Counted from the first letter of the stretch, positions 25,780 through 34,946 are shown. The stretch is DNA of 64,000 nucleotides from an uncultured Porphyromonas sp. (GCF_938023125.1 NZ_CALHDW010000018.1:310001-374000); one strand, 5' to 3'. Numbers and translations: made by a program. The notes: generated by a model not told the origin, from the sequence alone.

Positions 25780-26358
25780 ATGGAAAAGTCAATCAAAGGA
25801 ACTCGTACAGAGAAGAATCTATTAGCCTCTTTTGCTGGGGAGTCTCAAGCACGTAGTAGATATACATTCTTTGCAAGTGTAGCTAAGAAAGAGGGTTATG
25901 AGCAAATCGCTGCCATCTTCCTCGAAACTGCAGAGCAGGAGCGTGAGCATGCCAAAACGTTCTTCAAATTCCTCGAAGGTGGGATGGTAGAGATCACGGC
26001 TATGTATCCTGCCGGTGTAATTGGTACCACGATGGAGAACTTGGCTGCAGCTGCCGATGGTGAGAACGAAGAGCACACAGTGCTATATCCCGAAGCTGCC
26101 GACATCGCTGACGAAGAAGGATTCCCCACAATTGCAGCCGCATTCCGCCAGATTGCTAAGGTGGAGGCAGAGCACGAGCGTCGCTACCGTATTCTTCTGG
26201 AGCGAGTAAAAACAGAGACCGTATTCTCTCGTGAAGAAGAGATTATGTGGCAGTGCCGCAATTGTGGATACGTGCTCACTTCGAAGAAGGCGCCTGTAAA
26301 GTGCCCTGCTTGTCAGCATCCTCAGGCTTACTTCGAGCCCTGTAAGCAAAACTACTAA
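25780..26358 (+). CDS. rbr: Rubrerythrin
   Basis: Rubrerythrin reduces hydrogen peroxide in anaerobes. The 192 residues combine an N-terminal four-helix diiron domain (GESQARSRYTFFA near 16; ETAEQEREHAKTFF near 47; VEAEHERRY near 128, with the ExxH ligands) and a C-terminal rubredoxin-like domain with two Cys-x2-Cys pairs (CRNCGY near 157 and CPACQH near 173) that binds one iron. It is cytoplasmic. It is monocistronic with its own promoter. A CTTCTC/GAGAAG hairpin follows the stop but lacks a U-run. Confidence 0.97.
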   Translation: MEKSIKGTRTEKNLLASFAGESQARSRYTFFASVAKKEGYEQIAAIFLETAEQEREHAKTFFKFLEGGMVEITAMYPAGVIGTTMENLAAAADGENEEHTVLYPEAADIADEEGFPTIAAAFRQIAKVEAEHERRYRILLERVKTETVFSREEEIMWQCRNCGYVLTSKKAPVKCPACQHPQAYFEPCKQNY

Positions 26359-26971
26359 ACACTCCTTCTCAAGCGGAGAAGCCCCCACGAAAAGTAGCAA
26401 ACTATAGAGCTGCTTGGATAGAAGAGCCTCTGCACCTTATTATTATATACAAGAGGAGTGATGGGGCTAAAGAAATGGAATAGATCTATTTGTGAGACGA
26501 GAAATGGGGTCCACACCCCCTCGTCGTAAAGCGCATGGTAGCTATACCGCTCCATGTATTGCCTTCTCTCTCTTGGCTCCCCTCGGGGCATGGATGGGGA
26601 GGTGCGGATTGAGCCAATGCGTTTTATTTGTTTGTGGGGTTGCCCCCTCGGTGGTCAAAAGGCGAAGGACCCTTCCTTACGTCTATGGTTTGATCTCCGG
26701 GGGCAACTTTTTATATCCGGAGGGAGTCTCTTCGAGCTGCCTAGAAGGTGAGGGGAAGAGTCCTTGTCAAAGGGAAGTATTGCCCTCTCTTGAGGGGTGG
26801 AGTAGGGCTGTATTTGGATGTGTAAGTGTCGTTGTTTTAGAGGTTTATTTGGGAGGATCTTTGTATTTGTCCTGCCAAAATGGGGCAGATCGGCAAGAAT
26901 GAGCTACTTTTGCAGGGCTAATGCTACCTGTGGGTAGCGCAAAAGAAATAAATGACACCAGTAGGTAGCCA
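26359..26971. other. Long intergenic region before psd
   Basis: These 613 bases hold no convincing gene. An open plus-strand frame at 26492-26902 has a Cys/Gly/Arg-rich translation with no domain or upstream signal and is rejected. The psd promoter lies at 26905-26912, and a small hairpin (GCTACC/GGGTAGC) lies at about 26923-26938 in the leader. Confidence 0.5.
26905..26912 (+). promoter_or_regulatory. psd-pssA operon promoter (-7 box)
   Basis: TACTTTTG is an exact TAnnTTTG, 60 bases before the psd ATG. The leader contains the inverted repeat GCTACC-TGT-GGGTAGC and then a further GGTAGC copy. Confidence 0.6.
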
Positions 26972-27646
26972 ATGAAAGTTCACCACGAAGGAAGAGGGAT
27001 TCTGTTCAGTTTCTTTCTTATATTCTCAGTTATAGATGCCCTAGCATTCCTGGCATCTCCCTATATTCTTATCCCTATTGTATTGCTCGTAGGTACGCTT
27101 GTCCTTATGGGGTTGGCGTTCAATTTCTTCCGGAGTCCCAATCGGCACAATGAGGGCGAAGGGCAAGAAGATATTATCGTGGCTCCTGCCGATGGTAAGC
27201 TCGTGACCATAGAAGAGGTGTATGAGGGAGAGATTTTGCAGACACAGTGCCTCAAGGTTTCTATTTTTATGTCTATCTATGATGTACATGCCAATTGGTT
27301 TGCATGCAATGGCGTTGTGCGTCACGTAAGCCATACGGATGGGAATTTCTACAAGGCTTTCCTGCCAAAGAGTAGTACCGAGAACGAGCGAAGTGCTGTG
27401 GTGATAGAGACGCCGCAAGGGCATCGTGTGCTGGAGCGTCAGATTGCCGGGGCTGTGGCTCGGCGTATTGTTACCTATCCTCAGGTGGGTGATGTGGGTA
27501 CCATTAATGATTTTGTGGGCTTTATCAAGTTTGGTTCGCGTATTGATCTTTACCTCCCGCTAGGTACGGAGATTTTTATTGCGCCGGAGACAAAGGTGAA
27601 AGGTAATACTACCGTTATCGGGAAGCTCCCCTCTGTGCAACGATGA
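26972..27646 (+). CDS. psd: Phosphatidylserine decarboxylase proenzyme
   Basis: Psd decarboxylates phosphatidylserine to phosphatidylethanolamine. The 224 residues match the short archaeal/Bacteroidetes-type enzyme. Two N-terminal hydrophobic segments (about 9-50) anchor it to the inner membrane; the APADGK motif lies near 69, the DVHANW histidine region near 106, and the self-cleavage site FGSR near 188, where Ser becomes the pyruvoyl group (the E. coli motif is LGST). The next gene, pssA, overlaps by 4 bp (ATGA) and supplies its substrate. Confidence 0.94.
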   Translation: MKVHHEGRGILFSFFLIFSVIDALAFLASPYILIPIVLLVGTLVLMGLAFNFFRSPNRHNEGEGQEDIIVAPADGKLVTIEEVYEGEILQTQCLKVSIFMSIYDVHANWFACNGVVRHVSHTDGNFYKAFLPKSSTENERSAVVIETPQGHRVLERQIAGAVARRIVTYPQVGDVGTINDFVGFIKFGSRIDLYLPLGTEIFIAPETKVKGNTTVIGKLPSVQR

Positions 27647-28359
27647 AAAGCATTCGCTACTATATCCCCAATTGCATCACCCTTGCTAATCTTATAGCAG
27701 GTTGCCTTGCCATTTATCAGGTCTTGGTCAACGGGGATGGCAATGCCGCCGCTTGGTGCATTGTGGCAGCAGGTGTTTTCGATCTGTTCGATGGCTTGGT
27801 GGCTCGTCTGCTCCATGCTCAGAGCGCTATTGGTGCCGACCTGGATTCCTTAAGTGATGTGGTCAGTTTTGGCGTTGCCCCGGCGATGATTCTTCTCTGC
27901 TTTTTGGAGAGAGCAACCCTCTCTGTTTGGTTTGCATTGCCGGCTCTCTTGATTGCGGCATTCTCGGCTCTACGTCTTGCCAAGTTCAATAATGATACTC
28001 GTCAAACTACCTCCTTTTTAGGGCTGCCAGTGCCGGCAAATGCACTCTTGTGGATCGGTATTGTGGCTACACTCTCCCGGTTGCCGCTCACGATGCCTAT
28101 CCTATTGTCTATTGTGTATCCCTTGGTATTGGTAAGTTGTGTCTATTTGGTGGCAGACATTCCTTTGATTGCATTTAAGATACACTTTCCGCTAACGGAG
28201 AAAAAAGATCGCGTACTTCTGTCTATTGCGTTGGTCTTGCTTGTCCTTGGCACACTGTTTGTGTGTTTGTTGGGGTGGGCAGGGTTGCTTCCTTTTGTCG
28301 TAAGTTACCTTATTGCCTCTGCGCTCTATCGTCTTTTTGGGCGGACTAATAACAAATAG
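27643..28359 (+). CDS. pssA: CDP-diacylglycerol-serine O-phosphatidyltransferase
   Basis: PssA makes phosphatidylserine from CDP-diacylglycerol and serine in the inner membrane. The 238 residues have about eight membrane helices. The CDP-alcohol phosphatidyltransferase motif DGx2ARx8Gx3Dx3D is visible as DGLVARLLHAQSAIGADLDSLSD near residues 46-68. The overlap with psd couples the two steps of phosphatidylethanolamine synthesis. Confidence 0.95.
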   Translation: MKSIRYYIPNCITLANLIAGCLAIYQVLVNGDGNAAAWCIVAAGVFDLFDGLVARLLHAQSAIGADLDSLSDVVSFGVAPAMILLCFLERATLSVWFALPALLIAAFSALRLAKFNNDTRQTTSFLGLPVPANALLWIGIVATLSRLPLTMPILLSIVYPLVLVSCVYLVADIPLIAFKIHFPLTEKKDRVLLSIALVLLVLGTLFVCLLGWAGLLPFVVSYLIASALYRLFGRTNNK

Positions 28360-28374
28360 TAGTCAATTGGTAGT

Positions 28375-28641
28375 ATGACTTTTTTCCTCATAATCGTCCT
28401 TATAGGGGTACTCTTTTACCTCTTCCGTATCCAGATCCTCAAATGGTTTTTACGCCGTGCGGGGATGTATAACGCCTCCCAAGAGACCTCTCGCTCTCAG
28501 AAGAGAAGAGGGGAGAGGGAGCCTCACCGATCGCCCGGAGAAAAGGTGGATATCACGACGGTGGATAAGCGCAAATTTGATAAGGGACAAGGGGAGTACG
28601 TAGACTTTACAGAAGAGAAAAATACAAATCCGGAGCAGTAG
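28375..28641 (+). CDS. Small membrane-anchored DUF4834 family protein
   Basis: This 88-residue protein has one N-terminal membrane helix (FFLIIVLIGVLFYLF), then a basic segment and a hydrophilic tail ending in a conserved-looking EYVDFTEEK motif. It matches the small DUF4834 family that commonly follows pssA in Bacteroidales. No function is known to me. It lies 15 bp after pssA and is probably the third gene of the phospholipid operon. Confidence 0.75.
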   Translation: MTFFLIIVLIGVLFYLFRIQILKWFLRRAGMYNASQETSRSQKRRGEREPHRSPGEKVDITTVDKRKFDKGQGEYVDFTEEKNTNPEQ

Positions 28642-28798
28642 ACCCGAGGGGGCTCCTGCATTACAATTATTTTTTTTGCCGTTGGGGAGGTTCTCTAGTG
28701 GCCTAATCCCTATTCGTACAGCTCTGAGTGCGAGCAGATTTCGTTGTTAAAGGATGTAATATTCCATCCGGAAGGATATTTGTTTGATGGGATTTGAC

Positions 28799-28806
28799 TA
28801 CTTTTG
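28799..28806 (+). promoter_or_regulatory. nqr operon promoter (-7 box)
   Basis: TACTTTTG is an exact TAnnTTTG, 38 bases before the nqrA ATG at 28844; TTTG at 28779-28782 is a possible -33 element at slightly short spacing. It rules out the in-frame start at 28784. Confidence 0.65.
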
Positions 28807-28843
28807 CAGAACTGAAATTGTAGCAACGACAGAGATTGTAGTC

Positions 28844-30202
28844 ATGGCTAAATCGATAAAAATACGAAAGGGCCTCTCCTTGAATCTAAAGGGGAAAGCC
28901 CCGTTGGAGCATTTGGTTGCTCCTAAGCCAAGCAGTACCTATGGGTTAGTCCCCGATGACTATGTGGGTGTGATCCCCAAACTTATGGTGCATGTGGGCG
29001 ATAAAGTAGAGTGCGGAACGCCTCTTTTTTACGATAAAACCTTTCCCGAAATCAAGTTTGCGAGCCCGGTGGCTGGTGAGGTTGTGGCCGTTAATCGTGG
29101 GGCAAAGCGTAAGGTTTTGAGCGTGGAGGTGCGTCCCTCTGGGGATACGGCTTCGGTCTCATTTGCACCTTATAAAAAGGAGAGCTCCTCTCGTGAGGCT
29201 CTTCTTGAGATGCTACTTGGTTCGGGGATGTGGGCATTTTTCAAACAACGTCCCTATGATAGGATTGCCAACCCTCGGGAGATGCCGAGAGATGTCTTTG
29301 TAACGGCCAATCTGACGGCTCCCCTAGCTCCCTCTATGGAGTTCCTATTAAAGGATAGAGCAGAGGACTTGCAAGTTGCCCTTGCTGCCCTACAGACGCT
29401 CACTGAGGGCTCTGTGTATTTGGGAGTCCCTGCCGGCCTCGCTTTCACAGCCCCTCAGGGCGTGGAGGTGGTTACCGTGGAGGGGCCTCATCCTGCCGGT
29501 AATGTGGGCGTCCTTATCAATCATATCCGCCCGATCAATAAGGGGGAAGTGGTGTGGACCCTAAAGGCCACGGATTTGCTCGTTGTAGGGCGCTTCTTGC
29601 GCACCGGTAAGGTGGATTTCTCTCGTACGATAGTCATTGCCGGCTCCGATGCTGCGCAGCGTGGGTATGCAACGATCACTCCGGGAGCAAGAGCGTTGGA
29701 CCTCTACGGTTCGGACCTCTGCGTAAAGCAAGATCACGAACGGATTATCAACGGAGACGTCCTTACGGGAGTGCGTATCTCGGATGAGCGTCCTTTTACT
29801 TCGCTCAACGTGGATCAGATAAGCATTATCCCCGAAGGTGACGATTGCGACGAGGCCTTTGGGTGGATCGCTCCTCGCTTTAAGCAGTTTAGTGCCAACC
29901 GCAGCTACTTCTCGTGGTTGCTTGGTAAGAAACGTGAGTATGCCTTCGATGCACGTATCAAGGGGGGCGAGAGGGCTATGATTATGAGCCACGAATACGA
30001 TCGCGTTTTCCCTATGGATATTTTTCCCGAGCAGCTTATCAAAGCCACTATTGCCTACGATATCGACAAAATGGAGGCTCTGGGAATTTACGAAGTGGCT
30101 CCCGAGGATTTTGCGTTGTGCGAATTTGTCTGCTCTTCGAAGATGGAATTGCAGTATATCATACGCAATGGGCTCGACCTCCTCTACAAAGAAATGAATT
30201 AA
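28844..30202 (+). CDS. nqrA: Na+-translocating NADH-quinone reductase subunit A
   Basis: NqrA is a peripheral cytoplasmic subunit of the sodium-pumping NADH:quinone oxidoreductase. The 452 residues start at MAKSIKIRKGLSLNLKGKA, the typical N-terminus; the frame opens earlier, but the promoter lies inside that extension. Barrel-sandwich-like repeats follow (GDKVECGTPLFYDK, FASPVAGEVVAVNRGAKRK), as in NqrA and RnfC-like proteins. It is the first of six contiguous nqr genes in the standard order. Confidence 0.97.
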   Translation: MAKSIKIRKGLSLNLKGKAPLEHLVAPKPSSTYGLVPDDYVGVIPKLMVHVGDKVECGTPLFYDKTFPEIKFASPVAGEVVAVNRGAKRKVLSVEVRPSGDTASVSFAPYKKESSSREALLEMLLGSGMWAFFKQRPYDRIANPREMPRDVFVTANLTAPLAPSMEFLLKDRAEDLQVALAALQTLTEGSVYLGVPAGLAFTAPQGVEVVTVEGPHPAGNVGVLINHIRPINKGEVVWTLKATDLLVVGRFLRTGKVDFSRTIVIAGSDAAQRGYATITPGARALDLYGSDLCVKQDHERIINGDVLTGVRISDERPFTSLNVDQISIIPEGDDCDEAFGWIAPRFKQFSANRSYFSWLLGKKREYAFDARIKGGERAMIMSHEYDRVFPMDIFPEQLIKATIAYDIDKMEALGIYEVAPEDFALCEFVCSSKMELQYIIRNGLDLLYKEMN

Positions 30203-30217
30203 CCCTTCCCTATAGAT

Positions 30218-31414
30218 ATGAAAGGATTCTTTGATAAATATCGTGCAACCTTCTCCGAAGGGGGGAAGTTGCATGCCTTCCATTCGCTTTTTGAGGGGAT
30301 GGAAACATTTATGTTTGTGCCTCACGATACCGCTCGTAGGGGGACGCATATTCACGATGCAATAGACTCGAAGAGAGTGATGAGTATGGTGATTCTCGCC
30401 TTGATTCCTTCTCTACTCTTTGGGATGTACAACGTGGGATATCAGCATTACCTGGCTATCGGGGAGCTCGCTGCTCGCGACTTTTGGTCGATCTTTGGCT
30501 TTGGTTTCCTTGCCGTGCTGCCCAAACTCATTGTGGCTTATGTAGTGGGGCTCGGGATTGAGTTCACGGTCGCTCAATGGAAAAAAGAGGAGATCCAAGA
30601 GGGATTCCTAGTGACGGGATTCTTGATCCCCCTCATTGTGCCGGTAGATACTCCGCTGTGGATGATTGCCGTAGCGACGGCCATGTCCGTAGTCTTTGCC
30701 AAGGAAGTTTTTGGCGGTACGGGATACAATGTCTTTAACGTAGCCTTGATTACTCGTGCGATCCTCTTCTTTGCTTACCCGACCAAGATGACGGGGGACA
30801 ACGTTTTTGTCCGCACGGGTGATAGCTTTGGACTAGGAGCCGGTACGTTGGTAGATGGCTACTCCGGAGCAACTCCCCTCGGTCAAATTGCGACTGCCGG
30901 AGATACGCTTCCCGCACTACACAATGTGGTGGGCGAACCTCTCTCTTATCTTGACGCCTTCTTGGGATTCATCCCCGGCTCTATTGGGGAGGTTTCTACA
31001 CTGGCTATCCTGATCGGGGCTGTGTTCCTTATTTGGACGGGGATTGCAAGTTGGAAGATTATGCTCTCGGGTGTTGTGGGAGCCTCTCTCATGGCTCTGC
31101 TTTTCAATGCGGTCGGTTCTACGGCAGCTATGCAGATGACACCCCTCATGCACCTTTTGTATGGTGGCTTTGCCTTTGGGCTTGTATTCATGGCAACGGA
31201 CCCCGTAACCTCGGCTCGTACCGAGACCGGCAAGTGGATCTATGGATTCTTTGTTGGGGTCATGTGCGTCTTTATCCGCGTACTCAACCCCGGGTATCCT
31301 GAGGGGATGATGCTTGCCATCCTACTTATGAATGTATTCGCTCCTCTTATCGATTACTTCGTGGTAAATGCGAATATCCAACGTCGTGCTCGCCGTCTAA
31401 AAAAGGCAAACTAA
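30218..31414 (+). CDS. nqrB: Na+-NQR subunit B
   Basis: NqrB is the main membrane subunit, with covalent FMN, riboflavin and part of the sodium path. The 398 residues have about ten membrane helices. The FMN-attachment motif SGAT appears in DGYSGATPLGQIA near residue 219, with Thr as the acceptor. Conserved segments FGGTGYNVFN and MATDPVTSARTETGKW are present. It lies 15 bp after nqrA. Confidence 0.97.
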   Translation: MKGFFDKYRATFSEGGKLHAFHSLFEGMETFMFVPHDTARRGTHIHDAIDSKRVMSMVILALIPSLLFGMYNVGYQHYLAIGELAARDFWSIFGFGFLAVLPKLIVAYVVGLGIEFTVAQWKKEEIQEGFLVTGFLIPLIVPVDTPLWMIAVATAMSVVFAKEVFGGTGYNVFNVALITRAILFFAYPTKMTGDNVFVRTGDSFGLGAGTLVDGYSGATPLGQIATAGDTLPALHNVVGEPLSYLDAFLGFIPGSIGEVSTLAILIGAVFLIWTGIASWKIMLSGVVGASLMALLFNAVGSTAAMQMTPLMHLLYGGFAFGLVFMATDPVTSARTETGKWIYGFFVGVMCVFIRVLNPGYPEGMMLAILLMNVFAPLIDYFVVNANIQRRARRLKKAN

Positions 31415-31445
31415 CCAATACGAGCTTTCTAATAGACAAGAAACT

Positions 31446-32183
31446 ATGAATAGAGAGAGTAATACATACACTATAGTATACGCAGCCATTATGGTTGCTC
31501 TCGTAGCTGTTGCTCTTGCTTTCACCTCACAGGTGCTCAAGGCACCCCAGGAAGAGAATGTCAAGATAGACAAGATGGAGCAGATCCTTCGCTCTGTGCA
31601 TCAGGCTGCCCCCAGTAAAAAAGAGGTGAGCCAGCTCTACAAGACCATCATCAAACAAGAGCTTCTCATCAATGCTAAGGGTGAAGTGCTTCGTACATTT
31701 GAGGGCGAAGAAATTGCCAATAACGCTGCATTCAATCTAAATACTGCCAATCAATTTAAGTTGCTCGCAAGCAATCCCGATGCCGAGCTCCCTCTGTATA
31801 TCGCAGAAGTTGATGGGGCGAAAAAATTCATTATCCCCCTCAATGGAGCCGGACTTTGGAATGTAATCTGGGGCTATATGGCTATTGATGAGGACGGAAC
31901 CACCGTCTTTGGTAGTGACTTTGGGCATGCCGGAGAAACTCCGGGGCTGGGTGCCGAAATTGCAACAGAGCACTTCTCTTCTCGCTTTATCGGCAAGCAT
32001 ATTGCCAATGCCGAGGGGCAAGTGATTGGGATTGCCGTGGTAAAGAATGGCAAGTCGCCCGACGAACGTGAGTTTGTAGACGGCGTAACCGGTGGTACTC
32101 TTACCAGTAATGGGGTTGACGCAATGCTCTCAAGCTCGCTCAAACCCTACGAGAAATATCTTCAAGCCAACGCTACCAAATAA
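31446..32183 (+). CDS. nqrC: Na+-NQR subunit C
   Basis: NqrC carries the second covalent FMN. The 245 residues have one N-terminal membrane helix (about 9-27) and a periplasmic FMN domain. The attachment site reads DGVTGGTLTSNGVDAM near residue 215, the usual (S/T)G(A/G)T form with Thr as acceptor. The PGLGAEI motif near 160 is also conserved. An ApbE-type flavin transferase is needed to load the FMN; none lies in this window. Confidence 0.96.
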   Translation: MNRESNTYTIVYAAIMVALVAVALAFTSQVLKAPQEENVKIDKMEQILRSVHQAAPSKKEVSQLYKTIIKQELLINAKGEVLRTFEGEEIANNAAFNLNTANQFKLLASNPDAELPLYIAEVDGAKKFIIPLNGAGLWNVIWGYMAIDEDGTTVFGSDFGHAGETPGLGAEIATEHFSSRFIGKHIANAEGQVIGIAVVKNGKSPDEREFVDGVTGGTLTSNGVDAMLSSSLKPYEKYLQANATK

Positions 32184-32198
32184 GGAAGAATAGAGATT

Positions 32199-32819
32199 AT
32201 GGCAAATAAAAATAAAGAGGTTTTACTAGGGCCGCTCAGTAGTAACAATCCCGTGCTCATCCAGGTGCTGGGTATTTGCTCGGCTCTTGCTGTTACGTCG
32301 CAGCTCAAGCCCGCTCTTGTAATGGGGCTCTCTGTAACGGCTGTATTGGCTTTTGCCAATGTTATTATTTCGTTGATTCGTAATACTATTCCCACACGTA
32401 TTCGTATCATTGTACAGCTCGTGGTGGTAGCAGCTCTTGTAACAATCGTAAATGAAATACTCAAAGCCTACGTCTACGACATCAGCAAACAGCTTTCGGT
32501 ATACGTTGGTCTTATTATTACGAACTGCATCCTAATGGGACGCCTTGAGGCCTTCGCTCTTGGGCATAAGCCTTGGGAGTCGTTCCTCGATGGGGTAGGC
32601 AACGGGGTCGGATACGGTATGGTGCTACTCATCATTGGCTTTGTTCGTGAGCTATTTGGCAATGGAAGCCTTTTCGGCTTCCGCGTGATCCCTCAGTCTT
32701 TTTACGATATGGGGTATGCCAATTTTGGCCTGATGAATATGGCTCCTATGGCCCTCATCATACTTGCTTGTGTGGTATGGGTTCAGCGGAGTTACAACAA
32801 AAATCTACAAGAAGCGTAG
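32199..32819 (+). CDS. nqrD: Na+-NQR subunit D
   Basis: This 206-residue membrane subunit has six predicted helices. The conserved segments include NNPVLIQVLGICSALAVT and the CILMGRLEAFALGHKP stretch near residue 110, with the cysteine ligand of the membrane iron centre shared with NqrE. It is homologous to NqrE and RnfE. It lies 15 bp after nqrC. Confidence 0.96.
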   Translation: MANKNKEVLLGPLSSNNPVLIQVLGICSALAVTSQLKPALVMGLSVTAVLAFANVIISLIRNTIPTRIRIIVQLVVVAALVTIVNEILKAYVYDISKQLSVYVGLIITNCILMGRLEAFALGHKPWESFLDGVGNGVGYGMVLLIIGFVRELFGNGSLFGFRVIPQSFYDMGYANFGLMNMAPMALIILACVVWVQRSYNKNLQEA

Positions 32820-32856
32820 AGAGAAGGTAGGATAAGTTATACTAGAAAGACGGATT

Positions 32857-33483
32857 ATGAATTACGCAGTAGATCTTCTGAGCCTCTTCTTTCGCTCGGT
32901 ATTTATTGACAATATGATCTTCGCATTTTACCTCGGGATGTGTTCGTTTCTCGCGGTATCGAAGAATGTGAAGACGGCTTTGGGCTTGGGCATTGCGGTA
33001 ACTTTTGTGCTTACTTGCACCCTGCCGATTAACTATTTGCTCGAGAACTACATCTTCAAAGAGGGCGCACTCACGTGGCTTAGTCCCTCCTTTGCTTCCG
33101 TAGACCTTAGCTTCCTTTCCTTTATTCTTTTCATTGCAGTTATTGCCTCCTTCACTCAGTTGGTGGAGATGGTGGTGGAGCGTTATGCTCCCGCTTTGTA
33201 CGCCTCGCTAGGGATTTTCTTGCCTCTGATCGCTGTGAATTGTGCCATCTTGGGAGGATCTCTCTTTATGCAACAAAGAGAATTTGCAGATCTGGGACAA
33301 GCTTCTGTTTACGGCTTTGGCTCCGGGATTGGATGGCTCGTTGCCATTGTAGGAATGGCTGCAATCCGCGAGAAATTGCAGTTCTCCAACATTCCTAAGC
33401 CGCTAAGAGGTTTTGGTATAGCCCTCATCGTTACGGGGCTTATGGGGATGGCTTTCGTTTGCTTCTCGGGGGTTAAGCTTTAG
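32857..33483 (+). CDS. nqrE: Na+-NQR subunit E
   Basis: This 208-residue membrane subunit has six helices and pairs with NqrD around the membrane Fe centre. Conserved features are FYLGMCSFLAVSKN near residue 25 (Cys ligand) and LGIFLPLIAVNCAILGGSLF near residue 112 (second Cys). It is homologous to RnfA. Confidence 0.96.
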   Translation: MNYAVDLLSLFFRSVFIDNMIFAFYLGMCSFLAVSKNVKTALGLGIAVTFVLTCTLPINYLLENYIFKEGALTWLSPSFASVDLSFLSFILFIAVIASFTQLVEMVVERYAPALYASLGIFLPLIAVNCAILGGSLFMQQREFADLGQASVYGFGSGIGWLVAIVGMAAIREKLQFSNIPKPLRGFGIALIVTGLMGMAFVCFSGVKL

Positions 33484-33536
33484 GAGGCAACTTAGAAAGT
33501 TCGTAGAAGACTAAGTAATAAAAAGGAATACACGAT

Positions 33537-34814
33537 ATGGCGATTAATTCTATCGTAATCATTGCGAGCGTAGTTATCTTCCTCGTAATCACCCTTATAT
33601 TGGTCGTTGCCCTACTCGTTGCTAAGAGCAAACTTGTTCCCTCGGGCAATGCAACCATCACTGTAAATGACGAGCGTAAACTCGAAGTCCCCATAGGAGG
33701 CACCCTGCTCAATACGCTACAAAACAACGGCATCTACCTCTCTTCCGCTTGTGGTGGTAGTGGTAGCTGTGGACAATGTCGCTGCCGTGTGGTAGAGGGC
33801 GGGGGCGAAATCCTTCCTACCGAGAAGGGGTTCTTTAGCCGCAAGGAGCAGAAAGCGCATTGGCGCTTGGGCTGCCAGACAAAGGTGAAAGAGGACCTCA
33901 AGATCATCGTTCCCGAGTCTGTATTCGGGGTAAAAGAGTGGGAGTGCGAGGTTGTCAGCAACCGCAACGTCTCCACCTTTATTAAAGAGTTTGTGGTAAA
34001 ACTGCCCGAAGGTGAAGTGATGAACTTCAAGAGTGGGAGCTACGCGCAGATCAAGATCCCCAAATACAATATCTCTTATTCCGACTATGACATATGCGAT
34101 AAGGATGGGAATGATCGCTTCCGTAAGGACTGGGAGCGTATGGCAAAAGTGGGGCTCTTTGGCTTGAAGGCTGTAAATACAGAAGAGACAATTCGTGCCT
34201 ACTCAATGGCGAATTATCCTGCCGAGGGTAACATCATTACCCTCAACGTTCGTATTGCCACTCCTCCCATCGATCGGGCTACGGGTACTTGGAAGGCGGG
34301 TGTTATGCCGGGTATCTCCTCTTCGTATATCTTCTCTCTCAAACCTGGAAATAAGGTGACGATGAGTGGTCCTTATGGAGACTTCCACATCCACGAAGAT
34401 AGCGATGCCGAGATGCTTTATATCGGTGGTGGGGCAGGTATGGCTCCCCTTCGTGCTCAGCTCTTGCACCTTTTCAATACGGTAAAGACGGGGCGCAAGG
34501 TGTCTTATTGGTATGGAGCGCGCTCTAAGAGCGAGATTTTCTATGAAGAGGATTTCCGCGAAATAGAAAAGAACTTCCCCAACTTCCGCTTCGTTATCGC
34601 CCTGAGTGACCCTCAGCCCGAAGATAATTGGACGGGTGCTACCGGATTTATCCATCAGGTTATATACGATATGTACCTCAAAGATCATGAGGCTCCGGAA
34701 GATATCGAATACTACATGTGCGGACCGGGCCCCATGTCCAACGCTGTCAATAAGATGCTCGAAGACCTAGGCGTGCCTCGTGAGCAGGTCAACTTCGACG
34801 ACTTCGGCGGCTGA
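33537..34814 (+). CDS. nqrF: Na+-NQR subunit F (NADH dehydrogenase flavoprotein)
   Basis: NqrF oxidises NADH. The 425 residues hold an N-terminal membrane helix, a 2Fe-2S ferredoxin domain (CGGSGSCGQCRC from about residue 72, with the fourth Cys in LGCQTK near 112), an FAD domain (RAYSMAN near 221) and an NAD domain (YIGGGAGMAPLRAQ near 302; YMCGPGPM near 395). The C-terminal FDDFGG is characteristic. It ends the operon and is followed by a nested terminator hairpin. Confidence 0.97.
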   Translation: MAINSIVIIASVVIFLVITLILVVALLVAKSKLVPSGNATITVNDERKLEVPIGGTLLNTLQNNGIYLSSACGGSGSCGQCRCRVVEGGGEILPTEKGFFSRKEQKAHWRLGCQTKVKEDLKIIVPESVFGVKEWECEVVSNRNVSTFIKEFVVKLPEGEVMNFKSGSYAQIKIPKYNISYSDYDICDKDGNDRFRKDWERMAKVGLFGLKAVNTEETIRAYSMANYPAEGNIITLNVRIATPPIDRATGTWKAGVMPGISSSYIFSLKPGNKVTMSGPYGDFHIHEDSDAEMLYIGGGAGMAPLRAQLLHLFNTVKTGRKVSYWYGARSKSEIFYEEDFREIEKNFPNFRFVIALSDPQPEDNWTGATGFIHQVIYDMYLKDHEAPEDIEYYMCGPGPMSNAVNKMLEDLGVPREQVNFDDFGG

Positions 34815-34850
34815 TCTCGGAGGAAATATCAGAAGCGAAATGTACAAGGA

Positions 34851-34922
34851 GCTTCTCTAGCGAATATCAAGGTGCTACCCGAGAGGGGAGAGTGCCGAGA
34901 GCTTTGCTAGAGAGGCTTTTTT
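34851..34922 (+). terminator. Terminator of the nqr operon
   Basis: GCTTCTCTAGC (34851-34861) pairs with GCTAGAGAGGC (34906-34916; one G-U pair) and is followed by a run of six T. Inside the 44-base loop GGTGCT and AGTGCC can form a second hairpin. It lies 37 bases after the nqrF stop. Confidence 0.75.
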
Positions 34923-34946
34923 GTGAAAGAATAATCCCTAGAAACG

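Noticed and set aside
26364..26380. CTTCTC/GAGAAG hairpin as a terminator for rubrerythrin
   Set aside because: The stem is only six pairs and is followed by C-rich and A-rich sequence, not a U-run.
26492..26902. Open plus-strand frame of 136 codons between rubrerythrin and psd
   Set aside because: Its translation is rich in Cys, Gly and Arg with no hydrophobic pattern, domain or upstream signal, and the psd promoter begins right after it. It is more likely chance.
29561..30355. 264-codon frame opposite nqrA and the start of nqrB
   Set aside because: Antisense to two conserved genes and spanning their junction; no signal of its own.
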